7,027 nucleotides of DNA from Robiginitomaculum sp. (GTDB lineage Bacteria; Pseudomonadota; Alphaproteobacteria; Caulobacterales; Maricaulaceae): the NCBI GenBank assembly GCA_021647805.1, contig JAKITZ010000127.1, positions 1-7,027 on the forward strand, written 5' to 3'. The notes below the pieces were generated by a model. That model did no database searches, had not been told where the DNA came from, and was given only the letters and a program-made list of their open reading frames with translations. Below, one piece after another: positions 1-6,458 of this stretch. The first letter of the stretch is position 1, and the number at the start of each line of letters is the position of its first letter. Made by a program: the position numbers and the translations under genes.

Positions 1-794
1 GTGCCAAATGTGGATTTTAACTCTCCAGGACTAAAGCATGCCTGACCGATACCTGCTGCTTGCTGATCGCCAGCAACGCCCTTTATAGGAATTTCCAAAC
101 CGCAATGCTCTGATGCTATTACCCCAAAATCGGCAACACAATCTTTCACCTGTGGCAAAACCGAAGCCGGAACATTAAACAGCTCTAACAACTCTTTCGA
201 CCATTGCCCTTTTTTAATGTCATATAATGCAGTTCTAGAAGCGTTTGTGGCATCAGTTGCATGAACTTGCCCATTGGTTAGTCGCCAAATTAGGAAACTA
301 TCAACCGTACCAAATGCCAACCTACCGCGCTCTGCCCGCTCTCTCGCCCCATCAACATGATCCAGCAAATAAGCGATTTTAGTGGCGGAAAAATACGGAT
401 CCAACAACAAACCGGTTTGTTCACTAACTAGACTCTCAAACCCCTTAGCCTTTAGCTCATCGCAAATGAGCGCAGTGCGTCTGTCCTGCCACACAATCGC
501 ATTGGCTATCGGCTCGCCAGTTTTTCGATCCCAAACAATCGTAGTTTCCCGCTGATTGGTAATTCCACAAGCAACAGGGCGATAGCCCTTTTCTTTGGCA
601 AGTTTTACGACCTTTTGAATGGCTTGTAAGCAAGTTTGCCAAATTACCTCTGGATCATGCTCGACCCAACCGGATTGCGGATAAATTTGTGCAAACTCCT
701 GTTGTGCCGAGCAAACCTGCCCGCCATCTTGATCATATATGATCGCCCGGCTGCTGGTGGTTCCTTGATCAATGGCTAAAATCGCGTCTTTCAT
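1..794 (-). CDS. glpK: Glycerol kinase, N-terminal half (cut by window edge)
   Basis: Glycerol kinase phosphorylates glycerol with ATP to sn-glycerol 3-phosphate in the cytoplasm, which traps glycerol and feeds it to GlpD. I translated the reverse strand from the ATG at 794 and read 264 intact codons to the window edge, about half of the usual ~500 residues. The N-terminus carries the FGGY-kinase phosphate-binding motif DQGTTSSRA (residues 9-17). NQRETTIVW (80-88) contains the glycerol-contacting Arg82-Glu83, DPYFSATK (132-139) contains Tyr134, and AGDQQAA (241-247) contains Asp243, the expected catalytic base, and Gln244. These match E. coli GlpK closely in order and spacing. An AGGG Shine-Dalgarno sequence lies six bases upstream of the start. 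The gene is divergent from glpD, which encodes the next enzyme. The missing C-terminal half is an artefact of the window, and no frameshift is seen in the visible part. Other FGGY sugar kinases are unlikely given the glycerol-specific residues. Confidence 0.96.
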   Translation of the reverse strand, partial: MKDAILAIDQGTTSSRAIIYDQDGGQVCSAQQEFAQIYPQSGWVEHDPEVIWQTCLQAIQKVVKLAKEKGYRPVACGITNQRETTIVWDRKTGEPIANAIVWQDRRTALICDELKAKGFESLVSEQTGLLLDPYFSATKIAYLLDHVDGARERAERGRLAFGTVDSFLIWRLTNGQVHATDATNASRTALYDIKKGQWSKELLELFNVPASVLPQVKDCVADFGVIASEHCGLEIPIKGVAGDQQAAGIGQACFSPGELKSTFG

Positions 795-801
795 ATCAAA
801 C

Positions 802-817
802 CCTAATATTATTTTGG
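802..817. repeat. AT-rich near-palindromic box next to glpK start
   Basis: The plus strand reads CCTAATATTATTTTGG, an imperfect inverted repeat (CCTAA against TTTGG, one mismatch). It shares the 9-mer CCTAATATT with the box at 869-882. It lies 7 bp from the glpK start codon and overlaps the glpK Shine-Dalgarno sequence, so a protein bound here could block initiation of transcription or translation. An operator role is inference. Part of the similarity could be chance in AT-rich DNA. Confidence 0.35.
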
Positions 818-868
818 TCAGTTTAGAGCATTTTCTATTGCACTTTGCAAAACCCAACATAGGCTCTT

Positions 869-882
869 CCTAATATTTTAGG
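869..882. repeat. Inverted repeat next to glpD start
   Basis: The plus strand reads CCTAATATTTTAGG: perfect 5-bp arms CCTAA and TTAGG around a 4-bp centre. It begins with the same 9-mer as the box at 802-817 and ends 9 bp before the glpD ATG. It covers the only -10-like hexamer upstream of glpD (871-876) and its final AGG is also the best Shine-Dalgarno candidate. The position fits an operator shared with glpK, but that role is inferred from sequence alone. Confidence 0.38.
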
Positions 883-891
883 CTAAAGTAA

Positions 892-2385
892 ATGCAACAA
901 GAATTTGATCTGTTAATAATTGGTGGCGGCATAAACGGTGCCGGCATTGCCCGTGACGCTGCTGGACGCGGACTGTCGGTTTGTCTTGTTGAGCAAGCCG
1001 ATTTAGCCAGCGGCACATCATCGGCCAGCACCAAAATGATCCATGGTGGTTTACGCTATCTTGAATATTATGAATTTGGATTGGTACGCCAAGCGTTAAA
1101 AGAGCGCGAGGTTTTGTTAAAAATCGCACCGCATTTAATCCAACCTTTGCGAATTATTTTACCGATCTTACCAAAAATGCGCCCAGCATGGTTAATCCGC
1201 ATTGGTCTTTGGATTTATGACCATTTAGGTGGCAAAATATCATTACCCAAAACTAGCACGCTATCACTTACCAGCACACCAGAAGGCGCAGCGTTAAAAC
1301 ATGGCCCGACCAAAGCCTTTGCCTATTCAGATGGCTGGGTTGATGATGCCAGACTAGTAGTATTAAACGCTGTTGATGCTGACAAAATGGGTGCGAAAGT
1401 TCTCACCAACACCAAACTTACTGCATTACAGCCTGATCAAGGAAAATGGTTGGCCGAGCTTACTTCAAACGGCAACAAAACAACTTGCATTGCCAGATCC
1501 GTGATCAATGCCGCTGGCCCTTGGGCTGATAAAGTCGATGCTTTGGCCTGTTTGAAACACGCCGCTCACATGGTCAAAGTTCAAGGCAGCCATATTGTTT
1601 TGCCGAAACTTTATGATGGCGAACACGCTTATTTATTTCAAAACCCTGACGGGCGGGTATTGTTCGCAATCCCATTTCAGGGCGATTACACCTTATTTGG
1701 CACCACCGATACTCCAATTACTGATGACCCATCCAATGCACAGCTAACCACTCAAGAAACTGAATATTTACTGAGCGGAGTGTCACGATTTTTCAAACAT
1801 AATCTCTCCGAAAAAGATATTGTCTGGAGCTATTCCGGCGTTAGAGCCTTGTTCGGCGACCCGCAGAAATCTGCCGCGGCCTTGTCACGCGACTATGAAT
1901 TACTAATGGACGATAACACCGGCACTCCAGCATTTTTAAGCATTTTAGGCGGTAAAGTAACCACTTATCGCAAATTAGCAGAAAAAGCCGTAACTATGGT
2001 TTCGGCGCGACTTGGCAATAATGCCGAGCCATGGACAGAGACTAAACCCCTGCCCGGTGGTGATTTTGGCAATGATAGCCTTAGCGATTTAATTGCCCGC
2101 ACCCAGCAGCAATACCCATTCTTTGATAAGGCAAATGCTATTCGATTGGCCAAAGCTTATGGCACATTGGTGTTTGATATATTTGTCGATGCACAATCCC
2201 AAGATGATTTGGGAGTTGATTTTGGCTGTGGATTTAGCGAGGTTGAGGTCAGGTATTTGATAAAAAATGAATTTGCCAGCACAGTTGATGATCTGATCTG
2301 GCGACGTAGCAAAATCGGCCTGCACTTGGACAAAAACCAAATTAAAAAATTACAAGACTGGCTAGCACAAAGCTCATTTAAGTAA
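892..2385 (+). CDS. glpD: Aerobic glycerol-3-phosphate dehydrogenase (FAD, quinone-linked)
   Basis: GlpD oxidises sn-glycerol 3-phosphate to dihydroxyacetone phosphate at the inner face of the cytoplasmic membrane and reduces the quinone pool. The protein has 497 residues, close to the 501 of E. coli GlpD. The N-terminal Rossmann segment DLLIIGGGINGAGIARDAAG (6-25) binds FAD, followed by the family block TSSASTKMIHGGLRYLE (42-58). Residues corresponding to the substrate site of the E. coli enzyme are present, each shifted by one: Arg55, Arg318 in YSGVR, Arg333 in SRDY, and Lys355 in GGKVTTYR. INAAGPW (205-211) is the second FAD contact typical of the DAO fold. The C-terminal cap domain (about 385-497) is complete and includes DDLIWRRSKIG. 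There is no transmembrane helix; the family binds the membrane peripherally. The ATG start has a weak AGG nine bases upstream. The gene is divergent from glpK, and its stop codon abuts the end of sufT on the other strand. Confidence 0.97.
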   Translation: MQQEFDLLIIGGGINGAGIARDAAGRGLSVCLVEQADLASGTSSASTKMIHGGLRYLEYYEFGLVRQALKEREVLLKIAPHLIQPLRIILPILPKMRPAWLIRIGLWIYDHLGGKISLPKTSTLSLTSTPEGAALKHGPTKAFAYSDGWVDDARLVVLNAVDADKMGAKVLTNTKLTALQPDQGKWLAELTSNGNKTTCIARSVINAAGPWADKVDALACLKHAAHMVKVQGSHIVLPKLYDGEHAYLFQNPDGRVLFAIPFQGDYTLFGTTDTPITDDPSNAQLTTQETEYLLSGVSRFFKHNLSEKDIVWSYSGVRALFGDPQKSAAALSRDYELLMDDNTGTPAFLSILGGKVTTYRKLAEKAVTMVSARLGNNAEPWTETKPLPGGDFGNDSLSDLIARTQQQYPFFDKANAIRLAKAYGTLVFDIFVDAQSQDDLGVDFGCGFSEVEVRYLIKNEFASTVDDLIWRRSKIGLHLDKNQIKKLQDWLAQSSFK

Positions 2386-2814
2386 TTAGAACATGTTTAA
2401 TTCTAACCGTGCTTCGTCCGACATTCTGTCTGGAGTCCATGGCGGCTCAAAGATCAAGTTCACTATAACACCACGCACACCAGCAACGCTGGCTGCGGCA
2501 TTTTCCACCCACATCACCATATCACCAGCCACAGGACAGCCTGGTGCAGTCAAAGTCATATCGACCACCACATCACGAACATCAGAGACATCGACCTTGT
2601 AAATAAGACCCAGTTCGTAAACATCAACCGGAATTTCCGGGTCATAAACACTCTTAAAAGCGGCAATCAAGTCCTCGGTCAACCGTTCAAGTTCTTCTTT
2701 TGGTATGCTCGAATCCTTGACTTTGTCCGTTGTCTCTTCGGTCAAAAAATTTGTCGATTGTTCAACATCAACTTTCCCAGATATATCTATGATATCTCTT
2801 AGATTTTCACTCAT
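2386..2814 (-). CDS. sufT: SUF-associated DUF59/MIP18-family protein SufT
   Basis: SufT belongs to the DUF59 (MIP18, FeS_assembly_P) family, whose members help mature or deliver Fe-S clusters; the exact reaction is not settled. The 142-residue protein has a variable acidic N-terminus (about 1-40), likely disordered, then the compact domain. The hallmark DPEIPVDVYELGLIY is at 58-72, and TAPGCP at 89-94 carries the single conserved cysteine, Cys93, thought to bind or transfer a cluster or metal. IFEPPWTPDRMS at 121-132 is the usual C-terminal signature. The ATG at 2814 sits five bases after the sufS stop codon, and its GGAG Shine-Dalgarno overlaps the end of sufS. It is the last gene of the operon in this window. 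In many alphaproteobacteria sufA follows sufT, but here the next DNA is the convergent glpD. Phenylacetate-degradation PaaD is a related family, but the suf context argues against it. Confidence 0.93.
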   Translation of the reverse strand: MSENLRDIIDISGKVDVEQSTNFLTEETTDKVKDSSIPKEELERLTEDLIAAFKSVYDPEIPVDVYELGLIYKVDVSDVRDVVVDMTLTAPGCPVAGDMVMWVENAAASVAGVRGVIVNLIFEPPWTPDRMSDEARLELNMF

Positions 2815-2819
2815 TATCT

Positions 2820-4064
2820 CTACTCCAAAAATTTCCGTACTTTGTTCAATGCCTGCAAGAAGACATCAACTTCTTCTTCAAGGTTATAAGCGGCAAAGCT
2901 AACCCGACAGCTTGATGAAACGCCAAACCTATGCATTAACGGCTCGGCGCAATGAGTACCGGCACGTATAGCAATGCCATATTTATCCATTAACTGGGCA
3001 ATATCATGAGCGTGCATGCCATCAATAGTAAAACTACAAACAGCACCCTTACCCGGTGCCTGACCGATAATTTGAATATCATTATACTGCTGTAGACCGT
3101 CTTCGACTTTACGCAATAATAAATCCTCATGCGCAGCCAGTGCGTCACGATCCAAATCTTGCAGCCAATTCAACGCCGCACCAAAACCAGCAGCCTCGAT
3201 AATCGGTGGGGTTCCGGCCTCAAACCGATACGGAGGATCAGCGTAAGTAACATTACCTTTGGATACCGATTGCACCATCTCGCCACCACCTTGCCATGGT
3301 GGCAGAGCGTTTAGTTCGTCATATTTGCCATAAAGTGCGCCAATCCCAGTGGGGCCATACAGCTTATGACCAGTAATTGCATAAAAATCCACATCCAGTT
3401 CTTGTACATCAACCTGCATGTGTACCGCCGCTTGCGATCCGTCAAGCAGCACCTTTACCCCATGATTATGGGCAATTTCGATGAATTTTTTGGCATCAGT
3501 TATAGTTCCAAGCACATTGGACATATGGCTTAGAGTTACTAATTTGGTCTTGGCCGAGAATAACTCGCCATAAGCCTGCATATCCAATTCGCCAAGATCA
3601 GTAACAGGAACCCAGCGCAAAACCACGCCTTTGCTTTGGCGCAAAAAATGCCACGGAACGATGTTAGAATGATGCTCCATCTCGGATAGTATAATTTCAT
3701 CACCAGCTTGCAAAGCCTGCCCAAAACTACTGGCCAGCAAGTTGATCGCCGCCGTGGTGCCACTGGTCAGGATAATTTCCTGATCCGATTTGGCATTTAG
3801 AAATTTTGCCACTGTTTTTCGCGTGTCTTCAAAAGTTTCCGTAGCCTCATTAGCCAAAGTGTGCAGGCCGCGATGCACATTCGCATAAGAATGATCAACC
3901 ATCTCACGCATAGCATTAATGACGCGAGCAGGCTTTTGCGCCGACGCCGCATTATCAAGGTAAACCAATGGTTTAGAGTTAACTTCACGACCTAAAATAG
4001 CAAATTCTGAACGTAATGCTATTGGATCAAACGTCGCTGGCTTTTGCAAAAACGATGCGTTCAT
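2820..4064 (-). CDS. sufS: Cysteine desulfurase SufS (group II)
   Basis: SufS is a pyridoxal-phosphate enzyme that removes sulfur from L-cysteine, giving alanine and an enzyme-bound persulfide that feeds SufBCD. Starting from the ATG at 4064 the protein has 414 residues, normal for SufS. His131 in SEMEHHSN stacks on the cofactor, Asp208 and Gln211 in LLDGSQAA contact its ring, and Lys234 in TGHKLYGPTG forms the Schiff base. Cys372 in IRAGTHCAEPLM is the persulfide-forming cysteine, on the short loop typical of group II enzymes. RFEAGTPP (280-287) is also conserved. I prefer the ATG at 4064 to a TTG at 4082: it makes a 4-bp ATGA overlap with the sufD stop codon and has GGAG eight bases upstream. 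Group II enzymes usually need a SufE or SufU sulfur acceptor, and none is encoded in this window. Confidence 0.96.
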   Translation of the reverse strand: MNASFLQKPATFDPIALRSEFAILGREVNSKPLVYLDNAASAQKPARVINAMREMVDHSYANVHRGLHTLANEATETFEDTRKTVAKFLNAKSDQEIILTSGTTAAINLLASSFGQALQAGDEIILSEMEHHSNIVPWHFLRQSKGVVLRWVPVTDLGELDMQAYGELFSAKTKLVTLSHMSNVLGTITDAKKFIEIAHNHGVKVLLDGSQAAVHMQVDVQELDVDFYAITGHKLYGPTGIGALYGKYDELNALPPWQGGGEMVQSVSKGNVTYADPPYRFEAGTPPIIEAAGFGAALNWLQDLDRDALAAHEDLLLRKVEDGLQQYNDIQIIGQAPGKGAVCSFTIDGMHAHDIAQLMDKYGIAIRAGTHCAEPLMHRFGVSSSCRVSFAAYNLEEEVDVFLQALNKVRKFLE

Positions 4065-5194
4065 TGCCGTTGCTCCAACCAATTATCAATACCCGTGGTT
4101 AAATCTTCAGCTATGTTTGCAGGCAATCCGTCCAGTGTTTCTATAACAAATGCCCGGATCAATAATGCCCGTGCTTGACTTTCTGACAGACCACGCTGAC
4201 GCATATAAAACAATGCGTTTTCATCAAGTTCGCCAATAGTGTTCCCATGGGCGCACGCAACATCATCAGCGTATATTTCAAGCTCCGGCTTGGCCTGAAC
4301 CCGGGCGGTATCGCCCAATAATATAGTATGATGACCCATTTTGGCATCGGTCTTTTGCGCAGCTCTTCGCACGTGAAACTTACCTTGAAACACTGCCTTG
4401 GCATTGCCCATAACAACACCTTTAACTAATTGCTTAGTAACGCAATTCTGGTGCTGATGGTCAATAATACTGCTCATATCAACCTTGTCGTTATTGGCCA
4501 ATAAATAAGCACCATTTATGTTTACTTTAGTATTTTTACCAACCAAAGAAACATTAGTTTCATTTCGCGATAAATATGCGCCAAAATCAAAAGTGTACTG
4601 ATTAAAACTAGCACTTTCGCCAATTTCGACAAAAGCCTGATTGATCCGCGTTTGATCAAGTGAATTTTCATTAATCAGAATACGGGTAAGGCTTGCGCCA
4701 TCTTCAACAATAAACTCTCTGGCATTAACCGAAAAGCCACTGTCGTCCTGCTGATTATCTTCAACTATAACCACGGAACAACCAGCTCTCACTAAAACCT
4801 GCACCACCGAGCCGCTAAAACTGGCATTTGAGCTAGTATGCAATGTCATAATGTCATCAGAAGTTTGATCAATTACAAACCCAGCTATGGAATTATCGGT
4901 AGATAGTCCCGCGGCCAACAAAGAAATTGGATCTTCTTTTGCTGATGTAAAATCTATTTGCGCAGCACCGCTCAAGGTAACATGGGCATCACTTCCTGTT
5001 GTCACCGCAAGTTTGGTAAATTTGGCAATCGCCCCATGCAAATCCGTCCACCGCCAGTTCTCTGCACGCGGATGCGGCAAACCTACTTTGAGGAATTGCT
5101 CAAAGCGCGCCATTTGCTCGCCACTACGGTCTTGCGCAGCAAGCATCTTACCAAGCGCGGTTTCTGCCGAATTTATCGAAGTCATTTGGTTCAC
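4061..5194 (-). CDS. sufD: Fe-S assembly scaffold subunit SufD
   Basis: SufD pairs with SufB and the SufC ATPase to form the SufBC2D scaffold and is needed for iron acquisition during cluster assembly. The 377-residue protein has an N-terminal helical region with PHPRAENWRWTDL (about 41-53), then a long right-handed beta-helix core, and a C-terminal helical SufC-binding segment. The conserved ADDVACAHGNTIGELDE block lies at about 308-324; its His316 corresponds to E. coli SufD His360, which is important for cluster formation, and Cys314 to Cys358. The sequence is shorter than E. coli SufD (423), mostly in the N-terminal part. The start is uncertain: a GTG at 5194 gives a GTGA overlap with the sufC stop and has GAGG four bases upstream, while an ATG three codons later at 5185 is also possible. 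Its stop overlaps the sufS ATG by 4 bp, suggesting coupled translation. Confidence 0.95.
   Translation of the reverse strand: MNQMTSINSAETALGKMLAAQDRSGEQMARFEQFLKVGLPHPRAENWRWTDLHGAIAKFTKLAVTTGSDAHVTLSGAAQIDFTSAKEDPISLLAAGLSTDNSIAGFVIDQTSDDIMTLHTSSNASFSGSVVQVLVRAGCSVVIVEDNQQDDSGFSVNAREFIVEDGASLTRILINENSLDQTRINQAFVEIGESASFNQYTFDFGAYLSRNETNVSLVGKNTKVNINGAYLLANNDKVDMSSIIDHQHQNCVTKQLVKGVVMGNAKAVFQGKFHVRRAAQKTDAKMGHHTILLGDTARVQAKPELEIYADDVACAHGNTIGELDENALFYMRQRGLSESQARALLIRAFVIETLDGLPANIAEDLTTGIDNWLEQRQ
4073..4076 (-). promoter_or_regulatory. Shine-Dalgarno of sufS that decides its start
   Basis: The minus strand reads GGAG here, eight bases before the ATG at 4064 and inside the end of sufD. The alternative TTG start at 4082 would lie upstream of this site, leaving it unused. 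This supports the 414-residue SufS. Confidence 0.7.
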
Positions 5195-5946
5195 GCCGCC
5201 GCCTCGATGTATTGATCATAACCGTTTTTCTCTAAATCAAGTGCTAATTCTGGCCCGCCGGATTTTACAATCTTTCCAGCTGTCATTACATGCACTCGAT
5301 CCGGTTTGATATAATCCAGTAAGCGCTGGTAATGCGTGATTACCAACATAGAACGATCAGCACCACGCATGGAGTTCACACCATCGGCGACAACTTTTAG
5401 CGCATCAATATCAAGGCCGGAATCCGTTTCGTCCAAAACCATAAACTTTGGTTGCAACATAGCCATTTGCAATATTTCCAGACGTTTTTTCTCGCCGCCA
5501 GAAAAGCCAACATTTACCGCACGTTTTAACATTTCTGGCTTGATCTTTAACAAACTCGCTTGCTCGCGGATCAATTTCAAAAATTCGGGTGCTGAAATTT
5601 TTTCTTCACCTCTGGTTTTGCGCTGGGCATTTAAAGCGGCGCGGATAAATGTCATCACCGGTACTCCGGGAATTTCCACCGGATATTGAAACGATAAAAA
5701 CACACCCTTGGCAGCACGGACTTCAGGTGCCAAATCCAATAAATTTTCGCCAGAAAACAAAACCGAACCAGAACGAACTTCATAATCGTTTCGTCCGGCA
5801 ATTACATTTGCCAAAGTTGATTTACCGGTGCCATTTGGTCCCATAATTGCATGTACTTCACCGGCCGGAATTGACAGGGAAAGATTTTGCAGAATATTGC
5901 CAGTTTTGCCGGCAATACCTACTGTTAAGTTGTTAATTTCAATCAT
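5191..5946 (-). CDS. sufC: Fe-S assembly ATPase SufC
   Basis: SufC is a cytoplasmic ABC-type ATPase. A dimer binds SufB and SufD, and its ATP-driven closure rearranges the scaffold so that a nascent cluster can form; it is not a transporter despite the ABC fold. The 251-residue length is typical. Every ATPase motif is present: Walker A GPNGTGKST (36-44) with Lys42, the Q-loop Gln87 in FLSFQYPVEIPGV, the signature FSGGEKKR (148-155), Walker B FMVLDE (168-173) with Asp172 and Glu173, the D-loop SGLD (176-179) and the H-loop His205 in ITHYQRLLDYI. The ETDSGLDIDAL sequence after Walker B is a SufC hallmark. The ATG at 5946 lies two bases after the stop codon of the upstream cupin gene, so the two are almost certainly cotranscribed. 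The last codons overlap the sufD GTG start. Confidence 0.97.
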   Translation of the reverse strand: MIEINNLTVGIAGKTGNILQNLSLSIPAGEVHAIMGPNGTGKSTLANVIAGRNDYEVRSGSVLFSGENLLDLAPEVRAAKGVFLSFQYPVEIPGVPVMTFIRAALNAQRKTRGEEKISAPEFLKLIREQASLLKIKPEMLKRAVNVGFSGGEKKRLEILQMAMLQPKFMVLDETDSGLDIDALKVVADGVNSMRGADRSMLVITHYQRLLDYIKPDRVHVMTAGKIVKSGGPELALDLEKNGYDQYIEAAA

Positions 5947-5948
5947 AA

Positions 5949-6458
5949 TTACTCTTCACCATCAAAATATTCGGCTTTACCTTTTGCAGTATAACCGAGG
6001 TGTCTAAACTTGGCTTCGCCGGGAGAGGCGTTTTCTGGAATTCCGGCAGAAACAACAAATTTATCTGAGTCCGGGTACACCACCACCATAGTGTCGGACA
6101 GGGTTGAAAACGCTAGATACTTCAAGTCTGTATCGCCAGTGTTAATCAGCTGATGCGCTACTTCCGCCCCACCCGGTGGCGCACCCAACACATCACCAGC
6201 TTTGACCGGGTAAATATCTTCGCCAAAGCGATAATCGGCCTGCCCCTCAATAATGAACATCATTTCATCATCATTAAGGTGCGCATGATGCGGAAAGGCT
6301 CGTTTACCCGGCGGCACAATAGTCAACATGCAACCAAGGTTTTTCGCACCGAGCAATGGCCCGATGCGACCTAATTTAGCAGCAAATTTACCACCATTAC
6401 CAAAATCCATCATTGGAACGTCGTCTACGTTGATAACCGGCTTTTTAATATCATTCAT
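5949..6458 (-). CDS. Small cupin protein encoded within the suf operon
   Basis: This 169-residue single-domain cupin has no established function; the fold includes enzymes, metal sensors and binding proteins. Cupin motif 1 is intact: after Gly51 comes HAHLNDDE, giving metal ligands His58, His60 and Glu65, closed by Gly72. Motif 2 is GDVLGAPPGG followed by His102 and Asn106, with three extra residues before the histidine relative to the textbook pattern. The four ligands argue that it binds a metal such as Fe or Mn. The stretch after the barrel, VVVYPDSDKFV (125-135), recalls COG3837-type uncharacterised cupins. No signal peptide or membrane segment is seen, so it is probably cytoplasmic. Its ATG overlaps the sufB stop as TAATG, with GGGAG upstream, and sufC starts two bases after its stop. 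That packing suggests a role linked to Fe-S assembly, for instance iron or thiol handling, but this is inference. Confidence 0.9.
   Translation of the reverse strand: MNDIKKPVINVDDVPMMDFGNGGKFAAKLGRIGPLLGAKNLGCMLTIVPPGKRAFPHHAHLNDDEMMFIIEGQADYRFGEDIYPVKAGDVLGAPPGGAEVAHQLINTGDTDLKYLAFSTLSDTMVVVYPDSDKFVVSAGIPENASPGEAKFRHLGYTAKGKAEYFDGEE

Larger units (their letters stand above)
795..891. promoter_or_regulatory. Divergent glpK/glpD intergenic control region
   Basis: These 97 bp separate two divergent start codons, so they must hold both promoters and any operator unless transcription begins elsewhere. The region is AT-rich. A TAATAT hexamer resembling a -10 box occurs on the plus strand at 871-876 and on the minus strand at 811-806. 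I could not pair either with a good -35 hexamer at 16-18 bp: TTGCAA at 845-850 is 20 bp from the plus-strand hexamer. The promoters are therefore inferred from gene arrangement rather than read from strong consensus. Divergent glycerol genes are commonly controlled by a DeoR-family GlpR repressor or by other glycerol-3-phosphate-responsive regulators, but no regulator gene is in the window. Confidence 0.55.

Noticed and set aside
457..642. Minus-strand frame inside glpK
   Set aside because: It lies in another frame of glpK, which reads through intact with family motifs on both sides.
838..876. Sigma-70 promoter for glpD from TTGCAC or TTGCAA with TAATAT
   Set aside because: The spacers are 27 and 20 bp, outside the usual 16-18 bp, so I did not list a defined promoter.
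878..1129. Minus-strand open frame opposite the start of glpD
   Set aside because: It is antisense to the highly conserved FAD-binding region of GlpD and its composition does not look like a real protein.
2386..2406. Inverted repeat between glpD and sufT as a bidirectional terminator
   Set aside because: The stem is only six A/T-dominated pairs with a nine-base loop and no flanking T-tract on either strand, too weak for intrinsic termination.
4887..5309. Open frame of 140 codons on the plus strand, antisense to sufD and sufC
   Set aside because: It lies fully inside two clearly conserved genes, has low-complexity Cys/Arg/Ser-rich content, resembles no family I know and lacks a convincing ribosome binding site. 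It is a shadow frame.
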